The notes: a model not told the origin generated them from the letters alone. DNA of 64,000 nucleotides from Streptomyces sp. B21-083 (GCF_036898825.1 NZ_JARUND010000002.1:2418001-2482000); one strand, 5' to 3'. Counted from the first letter of the stretch, positions 27,065-35,778 are shown. Numbers and translations are program-made.

Positions 27065-28663
27065 GTGACTGAGGGTGCCGGCATCCGCACGGGGGACTCA
27101 AGGAACACGGGGGAACCGCCGGACGACCTGAGCGCCGCCGAGCTGGGCATGTGGCTGGCCTTCCGCAACGGCAGCGTGTACGACCTGAGGAGCGGCGACA
27201 CCGTCGTCGACGATCCGCACGGCGGCCATCCGTGGGGCGCGGAACGCACCGTGCGGGCCCGCATCGTGTGCTGGCTGCTCCTCGACGGGCCGCCCGCGCT
27301 CGCCGGGCGAGTGTCGTCCCTCAAGCTCACCGGCGTGCAGATCAGCGGCACGCTGGATCTGGCGGGCGGCACGGTCGTGCCGTACGTCGAGCTGAAGGGC
27401 TGCCGCTTCGAGAAGGAGATCCTCCTGCCGGAGGCGCACTTCACGACCCTTCGGATGGTGGACTGCTCGGTGCCGCGGCTGGAGGCGGCCCGGGTGCACA
27501 CCGAGGGCGATCTGCACCTCCCCCGGTGCCGCTTCCACAACGGCGCCCGGCTCACGGACGCGCAGATCGGGACGGATCTGCTGCTCAACCAGGCCGTCGT
27601 CTATCGGGACCGGCGCGGACGCTCGATCGTCGCGGACGGCATGAGCGTCGGCCAGGACCTCCAGGCGGAGATGCTGGAATCGCACGGCGAGTTCAGCCTG
27701 CGCGGTGCCACGATCGGGGTCTCGCTGAGCCTGCGCGGCAGCCGGCTCGCCAACCCCTACGGGAGACTCGCGCTCAACGCCCCCCAGCTGACCGTGGGCC
27801 GCACGCTGTATCTGACCCCCGCGGGCGTCTGGAACCCCATCATGACCAGCGGCACGACCCCCGCGCGCGGGACGCGCATCCAGCGTTTCGAGTGCGAGGG
27901 CGGCATCCGGCTCGACGACGGCCGGTTCGGCGACGCCGTCGACCTGGAACGCGCGAGGCTCACCTTCACCGACGACCAGGAGCTGTCGCTGCGCCGGGTG
28001 CAGACCCCCGAGCTGCGCTTCCTAGGAGAGCGGCCGGAGCGCGGCAAGGTGGTGCTGTCGGGCGCGAAGGTCGTCAACCTCGTGGACCGGGCGAGCAGTT
28101 GGCCGGGGCCGGGCAACCTGCACATGGGCGGCTTCGGGTACGAGAACCTCGTACCGCAGGGGCCGTTCCCGCCGGCGGAGCGGCTGGCGTGGGTGGCGGC
28201 GGCGACCGCCGAGTACAGCCCGGAGCCGTACGAGCGGCTGGCCACCGTGCTGCGCAACGGCGGCGAGGACGAGGACGCGCGCGAGGTGCTGCTCGCCAAG
28301 CAGCGCCGGCGCCGCGAGACCCTGCCGCCGGCGGCGAAGCTGTGGGGGTACGTGCAGGACTGGACGGTCGCCTACGGGTACCGGCCCGGCCGGGCCGCCG
28401 TGTGGATGGCGGTGCTGTGGGCGGCGAGTTCGGTGGCGTTCGCGCACGCCAGCCATCCGCCGCTGAAGAGCGGGGAGCACCCGCCCTGGAATCCCTCCCT
28501 CTTCGCCCTCGACCTGCTTCTCCCGGTGATCGATCTGGGCCAGGTCGGCTTCTGGCAGCTGCGCGGCGGCTGGCAGTGGCTGTCCGCTGTGATCATCATG
28601 CTGGGCTGGATCCTGGCCACGACGGTGGCGGCGGGAGCGACCCGGACACTGCGCAGAAGCTGA
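27065..28663 (+). CDS. Pentapeptide-like repeat protein with C-terminal membrane segments
   Basis: 532 residues. The N-terminal 330 or so residues contain irregular beta-strand repeats with spaced Leu/Phe (LDLAGGTVVPYVELKGCRF, LHLPRCRFHNGARL, FSLRGATIGVSLSLRGSRL) like a pentapeptide-repeat solenoid. A helical segment follows (about 375-430), then two membrane spans near residues 440-458 and 503-525. Streptomyces homologues are often called membrane-associated oxidoreductase, but I see no cofactor-binding motif. GTG 27065 follows GGGGAGGAG. Function unknown. Confidence 0.72.
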   Translation: MTEGAGIRTGDSRNTGEPPDDLSAAELGMWLAFRNGSVYDLRSGDTVVDDPHGGHPWGAERTVRARIVCWLLLDGPPALAGRVSSLKLTGVQISGTLDLAGGTVVPYVELKGCRFEKEILLPEAHFTTLRMVDCSVPRLEAARVHTEGDLHLPRCRFHNGARLTDAQIGTDLLLNQAVVYRDRRGRSIVADGMSVGQDLQAEMLESHGEFSLRGATIGVSLSLRGSRLANPYGRLALNAPQLTVGRTLYLTPAGVWNPIMTSGTTPARGTRIQRFECEGGIRLDDGRFGDAVDLERARLTFTDDQELSLRRVQTPELRFLGERPERGKVVLSGAKVVNLVDRASSWPGPGNLHMGGFGYENLVPQGPFPPAERLAWVAAATAEYSPEPYERLATVLRNGGEDEDAREVLLAKQRRRRETLPPAAKLWGYVQDWTVAYGYRPGRAAVWMAVLWAASSVAFAHASHPPLKSGEHPPWNPSLFALDLLLPVIDLGQVGFWQLRGGWQWLSAVIIMLGWILATTVAAGATRTLRRS

Positions 28664-28796
28664 GCAGGGGCCGAGCAGGGAGCCGAGGCGGCCAGAAGTG
28701 AGCCCGGTTCATCTTTTGCCATTCCTTGACTCCTCGCCGTACAACTAAAAACGGGTTGGGCATTTGGGCTGGCGCGGCCTCGACCTGCGCCTTTCA

Positions 28797-29873
28797 ATGG
28801 TCGACACCATGGCCTCGCTGCGTGCGTTCCTCCGTGCCACCAGGACGGAACGGAACACTCCGCCGTCTCCGCTCCTCGCCACCGCCGGACTGACCGCCGA
28901 CGACGAGGTACTGCTCGACGCGCCCGACGCCCGTCTCGGCCCCGCGCTCGTCGCGGCGGGCCGGGACGAGTACCGCCCCGCGGCCGAACTGCTGGCCGCC
29001 ACCCGCGCCACGACGGAGTGGGAGAACCGCGACCGATACGTGGTCCGGCTGGCCGCGTTCGCGCACTCCCGCGCCGAGTGGTTCACGTCCTGGCGCTCCG
29101 CCGCCCCGCACGACCCGGACATGCTGCTGGTCGGCGCCGAACTGGCCGTGACCCGCGCCTGGGCCTCCCCGGCCCGCGCCGAACTCCTCCAGCAGACCGG
29201 CCCGTTGGTCGAGGCTGCCGCGGCGGGCGACCCGCGCGACCCGGTGCCCTGGCGGATCGCCCTGGACCGGGCCCGGGGCAGCGACGCGGACCACGGTGAG
29301 TTCGAGCGACTGTGGGGCGAGGCCGTACGCCGCTCCCCGCACCACTACGGCTGCCATGTCGCCGCGCTCCAGTACCTGTCCACGAGCCCCTTACTGTCCC
29401 CGGGCGGGCGCGGCTCGCACCGCGAGTGCTTCGACTTCGCCGAGCGGGCCGCGCAGGACGCCCTGCCCGGCTCGCTCGTCCAAGCGCTGCCCCTGCACGC
29501 GGCCTTCGCCTGTCTGACCGAGGGCGACGGCGACACGGTGGTGGGCCGGGCTCGCCTGGACGCGGCGGCTGACTCCGCCATCGCCCTGTCGGCGATCTAC
29601 CCGGCGGCAGCCCCCTGGCCGGCCGAGCTGCGCAACCTGCTGACGTACGTCCTGGTGGGACTCGACCGCTGGGAGGACGCTCTGCTCCAACTGCGCCTGA
29701 CCGGCCCGTACACCACGTCCTTTCCCTGGGACCGGTTCTCGGACGACCCCCTCGGCCGCTTCCTCGAAGCACGTGAGGAGGTCCGCCGGAACGCACCCGC
29801 CGCCCGTTGCTCGACCTGCGCCGGTCATCCACGGAGTGAGCACGGCGGACGCGCACACTCCGGCGACCATTAG
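28797..29873 (+). CDS. Conserved protein of unknown function
   Basis: 358 residues, no signal peptide or membrane segment. Acidic, helical, with Trp-rich positions and TPR-like spacing (DPVPWRIALDRARGSDADHG, LWGEAVRRSPHHYGCHVAAL). The C-terminus has CSTCAGHPRSEHGG, a possible metal-binding tail. The start is uncertain: ATG 28797, ATG 28812 or TTG 28764, none with a good ribosome-binding site. I do not recognise the family. It stops 11 bases before the LON-domain gene. Confidence 0.6.
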   Translation: MVDTMASLRAFLRATRTERNTPPSPLLATAGLTADDEVLLDAPDARLGPALVAAGRDEYRPAAELLAATRATTEWENRDRYVVRLAAFAHSRAEWFTSWRSAAPHDPDMLLVGAELAVTRAWASPARAELLQQTGPLVEAAAAGDPRDPVPWRIALDRARGSDADHGEFERLWGEAVRRSPHHYGCHVAALQYLSTSPLLSPGGRGSHRECFDFAERAAQDALPGSLVQALPLHAAFACLTEGDGDTVVGRARLDAAADSAIALSAIYPAAAPWPAELRNLLTYVLVGLDRWEDALLQLRLTGPYTTSFPWDRFSDDPLGRFLEAREEVRRNAPAARCSTCAGHPRSEHGGRAHSGDH

Positions 29874-29876
29874 GCT
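29871..29876 (+). promoter_or_regulatory. -10 box TAGGCT placed for a leaderless mRNA
   Basis: TAGGCT, whose first three bases are the stop codon of the upstream gene, lies 8 bases before GTG 29885, and no ribosome-binding site is seen. The same box and spacing occur at 20405. Confidence 0.45.
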
Positions 29877-29884
29877 TTCCCGTC

Positions 29885-30625
29885 GTGACCATCGTCCGGC
29901 TGCCGCTCTTTCCGCTGAACTCGGTGCTGTTCCCGGGACTCGTACTCCCGCTGAACATCTTCGAGGAGCGTTATCGCGCCATGATGCGCGAACTTCTGAA
30001 GACCCCCGAGGACGAACCACGCCGGTTCGCCGTCGTGACGATTCGCGACGGCCATGAGGTGGCGCCCAGCGCACAGGGCCTGCCCGACCGGACGGCGGTG
30101 CCCGAACGCGGGCCCACGGCGGGCTTCGGCGACGACCCGGTCAAGGCGTTCCACTCCGTGGGGTGCGTGGCGGACGCGGCGACCATCAGGGAACGCGAGG
30201 ACGGGACGTACGAGGTGCTGGCCACCGGTACGACCCGGGTGCGGCTGGTGTCGGTGGACGCGTCGGGCCCCTTCCTGACGGCGGAGCTGGAGGAGCTGGA
30301 GGAATTCCCCGGCGACGAGGCGGGCACGCTGGCGGAGGGCGTCCTCAGAGCCTTCCGCCAGTACCAGAAACGCCTGGCGGGCGCGCGGGAACGGTCTCTG
30401 TCGACGGGCGCCGACCTTCCCGACGAGCCGGCGGTGGTGTCGTATCTGGTGGCGGCGGCGACGATGCTCGACACCCCGTCGAAGCAGCGCCTCCTCGAGG
30501 CCCCGGACACGGCGTCCCGCCTCCGCGAGGAACTGGCACTTCTGCGCACGGAGACGGCGATCATCCGCAACCTCCCGTCACTGCCGGCCTCGGAACTGAC
30601 GCGCAGCCCGACAAGCCTCAACTGA
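29885..30625 (+). CDS. LON substrate-binding-domain protein
   Basis: 246 residues corresponding to the N-terminal (substrate-binding) domain of Lon protease without ATPase or protease domains. It begins VRLPLFPLNSVLFPGLVLPL and NIFEERYRAM, the LON-domain hallmark, and ends in a helical region typical of stand-alone LON proteins. Role unknown; it may bind proteins or peptides. GTG start without ribosome-binding site. It lies 13 bases before the YbaK-like gene. Confidence 0.9.
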   Translation: MTIVRLPLFPLNSVLFPGLVLPLNIFEERYRAMMRELLKTPEDEPRRFAVVTIRDGHEVAPSAQGLPDRTAVPERGPTAGFGDDPVKAFHSVGCVADAATIREREDGTYEVLATGTTRVRLVSVDASGPFLTAELEELEEFPGDEAGTLAEGVLRAFRQYQKRLAGARERSLSTGADLPDEPAVVSYLVAAATMLDTPSKQRLLEAPDTASRLREELALLRTETAIIRNLPSLPASELTRSPTSLN

Positions 30626-30638
30626 CCGGGGAGCGGAC

Positions 30639-31136
30639 ATGGCGAAGAAGAAGCAGCAGCAGTCGGGCGGAACACCGGCGACGGTGGCCCTGGCGGCGGC
30701 GGGCGTCACGTACACCGTGCACGCGTACGAGCACGACCCCGCGCATCCCTCGTACGGCGAGGAGGCCGCCGAGGCGATGGGAGTGTCGCCGGAGCGCGTC
30801 TTCAAGACGCTGGTGGCGGACGTGGACGGGGTCCTGACGGTCGCGGTGGTGCCCGTGGCGGGCCAGCTGGACCTGAAGGCGCTGGCGACGGCGGTGTCGG
30901 GCAAACGGGCGTCCATGGCGGACCCCACCCTCGCGGAACGCACGACGGGCTACGTCAGGGGCGGTATCTCCCCCCTGGGCCAGCGCAAGAAGCTCCGAAC
31001 GGTCCTTGACGCATCGGCGGACACCCACCCCACGATCTGCGTCTCGGCGGGCCGCCGAGGGCTGGAGGTCGAACTGTCCCCCACCGACCTCACCCGCCTC
31101 ACCCAGGCGGTAAGGGCGCCGATCGCCCGCCCGTGA
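30639..31136 (+). CDS. ybaK: Cys-tRNA(Pro)/aminoacyl-tRNA deacylase, YbaK/EbsC type
   Basis: 165 residues. YbaK-family editing proteins hydrolyse mischarged aminoacyl-tRNAs, classically Cys-tRNA(Pro). Signature parts: YEHDPAHPSYGEEAAEAMG, RVFKTLVADVDG, VVPVAGQLDLKALA with the conserved Lys, and GYVRGGISPLGQRKK. GGGGAG precedes ATG. It ends against R2 copy 2, convergent with the gene on the other strand. Confidence 0.93.
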   Translation: MAKKKQQQSGGTPATVALAAAGVTYTVHAYEHDPAHPSYGEEAAEAMGVSPERVFKTLVADVDGVLTVAVVPVAGQLDLKALATAVSGKRASMADPTLAERTTGYVRGGISPLGQRKKLRTVLDASADTHPTICVSAGRRGLEVELSPTDLTRLTQAVRAPIARP

Positions 31137-31175
31137 AGGGGCCACTCGGCACCTCTTCAGCGCCGGCCCGCACCC

Positions 31176-31355
31176 CCAGCCGCTCGGCGATTGAGACGCA
31201 GACCCGCATTTCCAGCCCGTCCGGCGATTGAGGACGCAGACCCACCCCTCCAGCCCGTCCGGCACTTGAGGACAAGGCCCCTTCAGGGCCGGAGCGGGGG
31301 TCTGGGGGCGCAGCCCCCAGGAACAGGATGGGACGGGTAGGGGCGGCGGGGGCGA
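31176..31355. repeat. Dispersed intergenic repeat R2, copy 2, with a three-unit tandem head
   Basis: Three tandem units begin with CCAGCC...TTGAG at 31176, 31212 and 31250 (36- and 38-base period). They are followed by a hairpin CTGGGGGC-GCA-GCCCCCAG (31302-31320) and a 30-base tail at 31326-31355 identical to 5221-5250. The region lies between convergent genes. The C-T and G-A changes in the stem relative to copy 1 keep the base pair. Confidence 0.85.
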
Positions 31356-31360
31356 GAAAA

Positions 31361-32068
31361 CTACACCGCCGGCGGCGCCTCCTCCGGATCCCGCGGCCCG
31401 AACAACCCCGTCAACCCCAGATGCACCACCAGCGCGGCCACGGACCACACCATCAGCACCCCCTTCGCCCCCAGCTTCAACGGCGCCGAGAACGTGACCC
31501 CCTTGCCCACCTCCTTCGAGTGAGCGATCACATCCTGGGCGGGCCCGAGCCACACCCCCAGCCGCCAAGCCAGCACCGACCCGAGCAGCCCCCCGACCGT
31601 CAGCGCCACCACCAGCGGCACACCCCCGCGCCGCCGCACCAGGAACACCCCCAGCGCAGTCACCGCCCCCACGGCCAACGCCAGCAGAGTAAACGTTCCG
31701 TCGACCCCGATGGCCTGCTCGCCCTCGCTGTCCTTGACGAACACGGTCCAGCGGTTGTTGACGATCTCCCCGACCAACGCCACGTTCGGCGCCAGCCACC
31801 ACCACAGCAGCCCGAGCAGCACCCCGCCGAGCGCCGTCACCACCGTGACGACGGCGGCCTCCCGCAGTTCGGTCTTCATGCCGGGGCCGTCCTGTCCGTA
31901 GGCCGGCGCGAACCCGCTCCCCCCGGACGGCTCCGGCCAGAACTGCCAGGACCGTCCGTCCGGAGCCTCCTGGAGCGAAGGCTGTTGCTGCAAGGGCTGC
32001 GAACCCTCCGCACGGTCGTGCGAGGGCTCATGATGCGGCGGCGGAGGCGGAGTCAGCGGTGCGGTCAC
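31361..32068 (-). CDS. Membrane protein, probably DUF2567
   Basis: 235 residues. A Pro/Gln-rich cytoplasmic N-terminus (about 70 residues) is followed by four membrane segments: VVTVVTALGGVLLGLLWWWL, LALAVGAVTALGVFLV, VVALTVGGLLGSVLAW and VWSVAALVVHLGLTGLF. Overall look fits the actinobacterial DUF2567 family, whose function is unknown. GTG 32066-32068. Next to an ABC-2 exporter pair but with its own 34-base gap; a role with the exporter is only a guess. Confidence 0.68.
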   Translation of the reverse strand: MTAPLTPPPPPHHEPSHDRAEGSQPLQQQPSLQEAPDGRSWQFWPEPSGGSGFAPAYGQDGPGMKTELREAAVVTVVTALGGVLLGLLWWWLAPNVALVGEIVNNRWTVFVKDSEGEQAIGVDGTFTLLALAVGAVTALGVFLVRRRGGVPLVVALTVGGLLGSVLAWRLGVWLGPAQDVIAHSKEVGKGVTFSAPLKLGAKGVLMVWSVAALVVHLGLTGLFGPRDPEEAPPAV

Positions 32069-32102
32069 CCTGACATCGTGCCAGGCCCGTCTGTGCGGCG
32101 CG

Positions 32103-32930
32103 TCACCGGACGGCCGCCCGGCGGTACGCCCAGGTCGCGACGGCCAGCGAGACCACCCCGACCCCCGCGCACACGGCCAGGTCACCGAACACGAAGGCCC
32201 AGTCGGGGTGGGGCCCGAAGGTCCGGGCGAAGGCCTCCACGCCGTAGGTCGAAGGCAGCAGATCCCGCGCGAACCGAACGACCTCCGGCATCCGGTCCGC
32301 CGGCAGCACCCCCAGCAGCAGCGCCGCCGACATGCCCAACTGCCCGAGCAGCGTGGCCAGTTCCGGCCGGGGCGCGAGCAGCCCGAACGCGGCGCCGAGC
32401 CCGGCGAGCGCGGCCCCCGCGAGCGGGATCACCAGCGCGAGCACCCACAGATGCGTCAGCGGCAGCCCGAACAGCACGCACCCGAACACCGCCGTCACCA
32501 CGGTCCCCGGCACGGTGAAGGAGGCGTACGCTCCCGCGGCCCCCAGCACCACGGCGGCGGGCGGCACCGGCAGCGTCGCGTAGTGATCGAGCCCGCCACT
32601 GGCCCGCAGCTGCCCGAAGTACTGGGCGAGCAGATTCAGCGCGACAAAGGCCACGACGAGCACCGAAGCCCCGGCCACCACGGCCCGAGCCTCGCCGCCC
32701 CCGTCCACGACCCCCCGCATCAGGATCATGATCCCGACGGACTGGAAGGTCGCCACGAACAGCAGCGGAATCCGGGCGACCCGGGCCCGGGACAGCTGTG
32801 CCCGGTACACCGCGACCAGCGCGGGCCACAGCCGCACACGAGGACCGAGCTCGGCCATCGCCCCGCGCGCGGGCGTCTTCGTTACGGCCACGGCGCTGCC
32901 CGGCAGCACCTCGGCGGGTACGACACTCAC
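32103..32930 (-). CDS. ABC-2 type transporter permease
   Basis: 275 residues, six predicted membrane segments, in the ABC-2 permease family of drug or lipid exporters. The gene lies downstream of its ATPase on the same strand. GTG start; an internal ATG (MAELGPRV) near residue 25 is an alternative. The GTG overlaps the stop of a 42-codon frame that fills the gap to the ATPase gene. Confidence 0.88.
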   Translation of the reverse strand: MSVVPAEVLPGSAVAVTKTPARGAMAELGPRVRLWPALVAVYRAQLSRARVARIPLLFVATFQSVGIMILMRGVVDGGGEARAVVAGASVLVVAFVALNLLAQYFGQLRASGGLDHYATLPVPPAAVVLGAAGAYASFTVPGTVVTAVFGCVLFGLPLTHLWVLALVIPLAGAALAGLGAAFGLLAPRPELATLLGQLGMSAALLLGVLPADRMPEVVRFARDLLPSTYGVEAFARTFGPHPDWAFVFGDLAVCAGVGVVSLAVATWAYRRAAVR

Positions 32931-33055
32931 GTCGAGCTGCTCCTCTTCGTCCCGGTCACGACAGCCGCCCTCTCCCCCACCAGCGCCCGCACACCTACCC
33001 GTACGGATCCGAGGCCCCCCGCACTCACACCCGTCGACCCGTAGCCGCCGCTCAC
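32927..33055 (-). CDS. Possible 42-residue ORF bridging the ABC transporter genes
   Basis: Frame beginning GTG (VSGGYGSTGVSAGG) whose start overlaps the ATPase stop (GTGA) and whose TGA overlaps the permease GTG start. It therefore spans the 121-base gap exactly. About 83% of its third codon positions are G or C, a little below neighbours. The sequence is Gly/Val/Arg/Ser-rich with no recognisable domain. It could be a coupling peptide or coincidence. Confidence 0.3.
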   Translation of the reverse strand: MSGGYGSTGVSAGGLGSVRVGVRALVGERAAVVTGTKRSSST

Positions 33056-34071
33056 GCCTTCACCAGCCCCTGCGTCGTGTTCCCGCCGAGCGCCAGATAC
33101 ACGTCCTCCAGGCTCGGCGTGGCCAGCGTGAAGTCGTCCAGCGCGGTGAACGCGGCCCCGCCGGTGACGGTGGCCACGGCCGCGCGGGCCTCCTCCGGGG
33201 CCAGCCGCAGGGTCCACCTGCGCCCCGACTCGACAGCCCGGTCACGCAGCGCGGCCACCTCGGGGACGTGCAACGGCGCCGTCTCGCGCCAGACCAGGTC
33301 GACCCGGACCTCGCCCGCGACCTGCTCCTTCAGCCCGGCGGGCGTGTCACAGGCGATCACGCGCCCCCGGTCGAGCACGGCCACCCGGTCGAGCACCGTC
33401 TCGGCCTCGATCACGTTGTGCGTCACCAGCAGCACCGTCGTACCGCGCTCGGCGCGCCGCCGGTCGACCGCCGACCACACCGCCCGCCGAGCCACCGGAT
33501 CCATTCCGGTCGTCGGCTCGTCGAGGACCAGCAGCGGACGTTCCCCGACGAGGGCGGTCGCGAAGCACGCGAGCCGCCGCTGCCCGCCGGACAGCTTGCG
33601 GATGGGCCGGGCGGCCAGTGCCGTGAGCCCCAGCTCCTCCAGCACCGCGTCCCGCTCCGCCCGCGCCCGCCGTACCTCCAGGCCGCGCAGTCGCGCGGTG
33701 GTCTCGGCGGCGAGCGAGACGGTCAGTTCGTCGAGGGCGCTGGACTCCTGGCCGAGGTAGGCGAGGATGCGGGCGGCCCGCTCCGGGTGGCGCACGATGT
33801 CGTGGCCGAGGATCTCGACGCTGCCCCGGTCGGGGCGCATCAGGCCGGTGATCTGCCGGACGAGGGTCGACTTGCCGGCGCCGTTCGGCCCGAGCAGGCC
33901 GAAGATCTCCCCACGCCGGACGTCCAGCTCCACGGCGTCGGTGGCCTGTACCTCGGGTGTTCCGGGGGCGCCGCGGCGACCGCGTACCGCGCGATAGGTC
34001 TTGGTGAGATCGCGCACCGCGCACACGACATCGTCACCGTGTCGGGCTGCGTGTGCCGTGCTCGTCCTCAC
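33052..34071 (-). CDS. ABC transporter ATP-binding protein
   Basis: 339 residues of the DrrA/CcmA-like class. Walker A GPNGAGKST, Q-loop LGQESSALDE, signature LSGGQRRL, Walker B LLVLDEPTTG and switch-His THN are all intact. About 90 C-terminal residues form the accessory domain usual in ABC-2 exporters. GTG 34069-34071 is favoured though the ribosome-binding site is weak; a GTG at 34137 would add 22 residues. Works with the permease downstream; substrate unknown. Confidence 0.93.
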   Translation of the reverse strand: MRTSTAHAARHGDDVVCAVRDLTKTYRAVRGRRGAPGTPEVQATDAVELDVRRGEIFGLLGPNGAGKSTLVRQITGLMRPDRGSVEILGHDIVRHPERAARILAYLGQESSALDELTVSLAAETTARLRGLEVRRARAERDAVLEELGLTALAARPIRKLSGGQRRLACFATALVGERPLLVLDEPTTGMDPVARRAVWSAVDRRRAERGTTVLLVTHNVIEAETVLDRVAVLDRGRVIACDTPAGLKEQVAGEVRVDLVWRETAPLHVPEVAALRDRAVESGRRWTLRLAPEEARAAVATVTGGAAFTALDDFTLATPSLEDVYLALGGNTTQGLVKA

Positions 34072-34146
34072 GAAGGACGAGAGTACGGGGTGCCCGACTC
34101 CGCCTGAAATCCAACCCCCGCCGTGCCCGCGCCCCACCGGGACCGC

Positions 34147-35376
34147 TCACTCCGCGGTGGGCGCGTGTTCCGCGGCGGTACGGACGTCGATCTCGCGCCA
34201 GAAGCCGGCTCTGATCGCGTACCGGTCGTGTTCGTCGATCTGGTCGTCCTTGTGGGCGAGCAGACCGAAGCGGGCGGCGTAGCGCAGCAGCTCGCCGTCG
34301 ATGCGGTGTGGGATGCGGGGGTACATCGTGGACAGTTTCGGCAGCTGGGCGGGGTCGGGGAGGCGTTCCATCCAGCGGCGCGCGAACACCTGTCCGACCT
34401 CGTACGGATCGCCGCCGACCGTGGTGATGTCCTCCTCGCGGTCGGCCCAGCGCTGCTCGGCCGAGGTGAGCTGGGCGAGCGTCGGCATGGAGGCGATCTC
34501 GGGGGGCTCGGCGCCCACGCCCGGCCGGTCGACCCAGCCCTTGTCGGAGGACCAGCGCAGGGTCGCGTTGGCGGGCGGCTGGACGGGCTGGGCGCCGGGG
34601 GCCCGCAGCGCGGCGAGGTCCTTGGGGGTCGGTACGCCCTTGGGAGCGGGTACGCGCTCCTGCGCCCCGTTCTGCTCGGCGGAAACCGTGTGGTGCTCCT
34701 GCTGCTCGTCGGCGCCCCGGTCCGGGGCCTGCGCGTGCGACGACTCGGGCAGCGGCGCGGACAGGATCGCGGCGATCTCGGGGCGAGGCGCGGGCTGCGG
34801 CGCGCAGACCCCGCCGAGTTCCTTGGCCCGTACGGCCTTGGTGATCCACGCACGGTCCAGGACGCGCCGTTCGTCGGCCTCGGCGACCAGGTCCTCGGAC
34901 TGGTTGTAGTCACCGTCGGCGGCCTGCACCGCCCACAGGTGTACGGCGACACCGTGCTCCTTGGCCGCCATCATGCCCGGCAGCAGATCGCCGTCGCCGG
35001 TGACGAGGACGATGTCGGAGCAGGCGCGGTTGCGGGCCAGCTCGGTCAACTCGGCGTGCATGGCGGCGTCGACGCCCTTCTGGGCCCACCGTCCGTCGCT
35101 GCGGGTCAGGGCACCGAGCCGGACGGTGACCCGGGGCATCACGCGGAGCCTGCGATGCTCGGGCTGGGGCACCCGGTCGGGGGCGCCGTCGAACCAGTAG
35201 ATGCGCAGCAACGGCCGTTCGGTGTCCGACTCGGCGCGGTCTCGCAGGCCCTGGATGAGGGCGGCGTGGTCGACGGTGATCCGGGACCGCGAGGGCTCTC
35301 CGGCGAGAAGACTCGCGGCGGCCCCCAGCAGATACCCGGCGTCCACCAGGACGATGCAGCGGTCCACGCGATCCAC
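34147..35376 (-). CDS. NYN-domain (PIN-like) protein
   Basis: 409 residues. The first 170 or so residues form a NYN domain, a PIN-like nuclease fold, with acidic residues in VLVDAGYLLG, QKGVDAAM and VLVTGDGDLLPGM. A low-complexity Gln/Pro/Ala linker follows (about 215-275), then a C-terminal helical domain (GQVFARRWMERL, RIPHRIDGELLRYAARFGLL) that may bind nucleic acid. An RNase role is inferred. It is divergent from the small basic gene at 35605. Confidence 0.85.
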   Translation of the reverse strand: MDRVDRCIVLVDAGYLLGAAASLLAGEPSRSRITVDHAALIQGLRDRAESDTERPLLRIYWFDGAPDRVPQPEHRRLRVMPRVTVRLGALTRSDGRWAQKGVDAAMHAELTELARNRACSDIVLVTGDGDLLPGMMAAKEHGVAVHLWAVQAADGDYNQSEDLVAEADERRVLDRAWITKAVRAKELGGVCAPQPAPRPEIAAILSAPLPESSHAQAPDRGADEQQEHHTVSAEQNGAQERVPAPKGVPTPKDLAALRAPGAQPVQPPANATLRWSSDKGWVDRPGVGAEPPEIASMPTLAQLTSAEQRWADREEDITTVGGDPYEVGQVFARRWMERLPDPAQLPKLSTMYPRIPHRIDGELLRYAARFGLLAHKDDQIDEHDRYAIRAGFWREIDVRTAAEHAPTAE

Positions 35377-35604
35377 CCTCTTTCCGGGAGGTTTGCTTCG
35401 GGCTTGCTTCGAGTCTGCCCGACCGCGCGGAGGTTAACGGCCCGAACTCGATCTTCGGCGTGGCGTTTCCCGCGACGGCCGGGGGCCCCGCCGCACGAGG
35501 TGAGCCTATTACGCACGGTGATTCTCCGACATGCGCGCTTTGTCGGGTCATGTGAATCTGGTTCCGGATTTGGCCCCTAGATCCCCTTCAGGAGGAAGAT
35601 CACC

Positions 35605-35778
35605 ATGGCCAAGAACAAGAAGCAGAGTCGCCCGCACGAACAGGCGTCGCAGGCCGAGCGCGGTACCGAGCAGGCGAAGTCCTCCTCGATGGAGTCTCAG
35701 GCCGAGCAGCGCATCAACCAGGTGACTCCCGGTGACATGGCGCGCAAGGGCCGGCAGAAGCGCTTCGGCCACAACTGA
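35605..35778 (+). CDS. Small hydrophilic Lys/Gln-rich protein
   Basis: 57 residues: basic start (MAKNKKQSRPHEQASQAERG), Ser/Gln-rich middle and a basic end (DMARKGRQKRFGHN). No membrane segment. Strong ribosome-binding site AGGAGG 10 bases before ATG. Followed by a perfect 13-base-pair terminator. Such short, charged, apparently disordered proteins are common in streptomycetes, and nucleic acid binding is possible. Function unknown. Confidence 0.82.
   Translation: MAKNKKQSRPHEQASQAERGTEQAKSSSMESQAEQRINQVTPGDMARKGRQKRFGHN

Noticed and set aside
31176..31272. CRISPR-like array
   Set aside because: Only three units, spacer-like parts are also similar to each other, and no cas genes are present.
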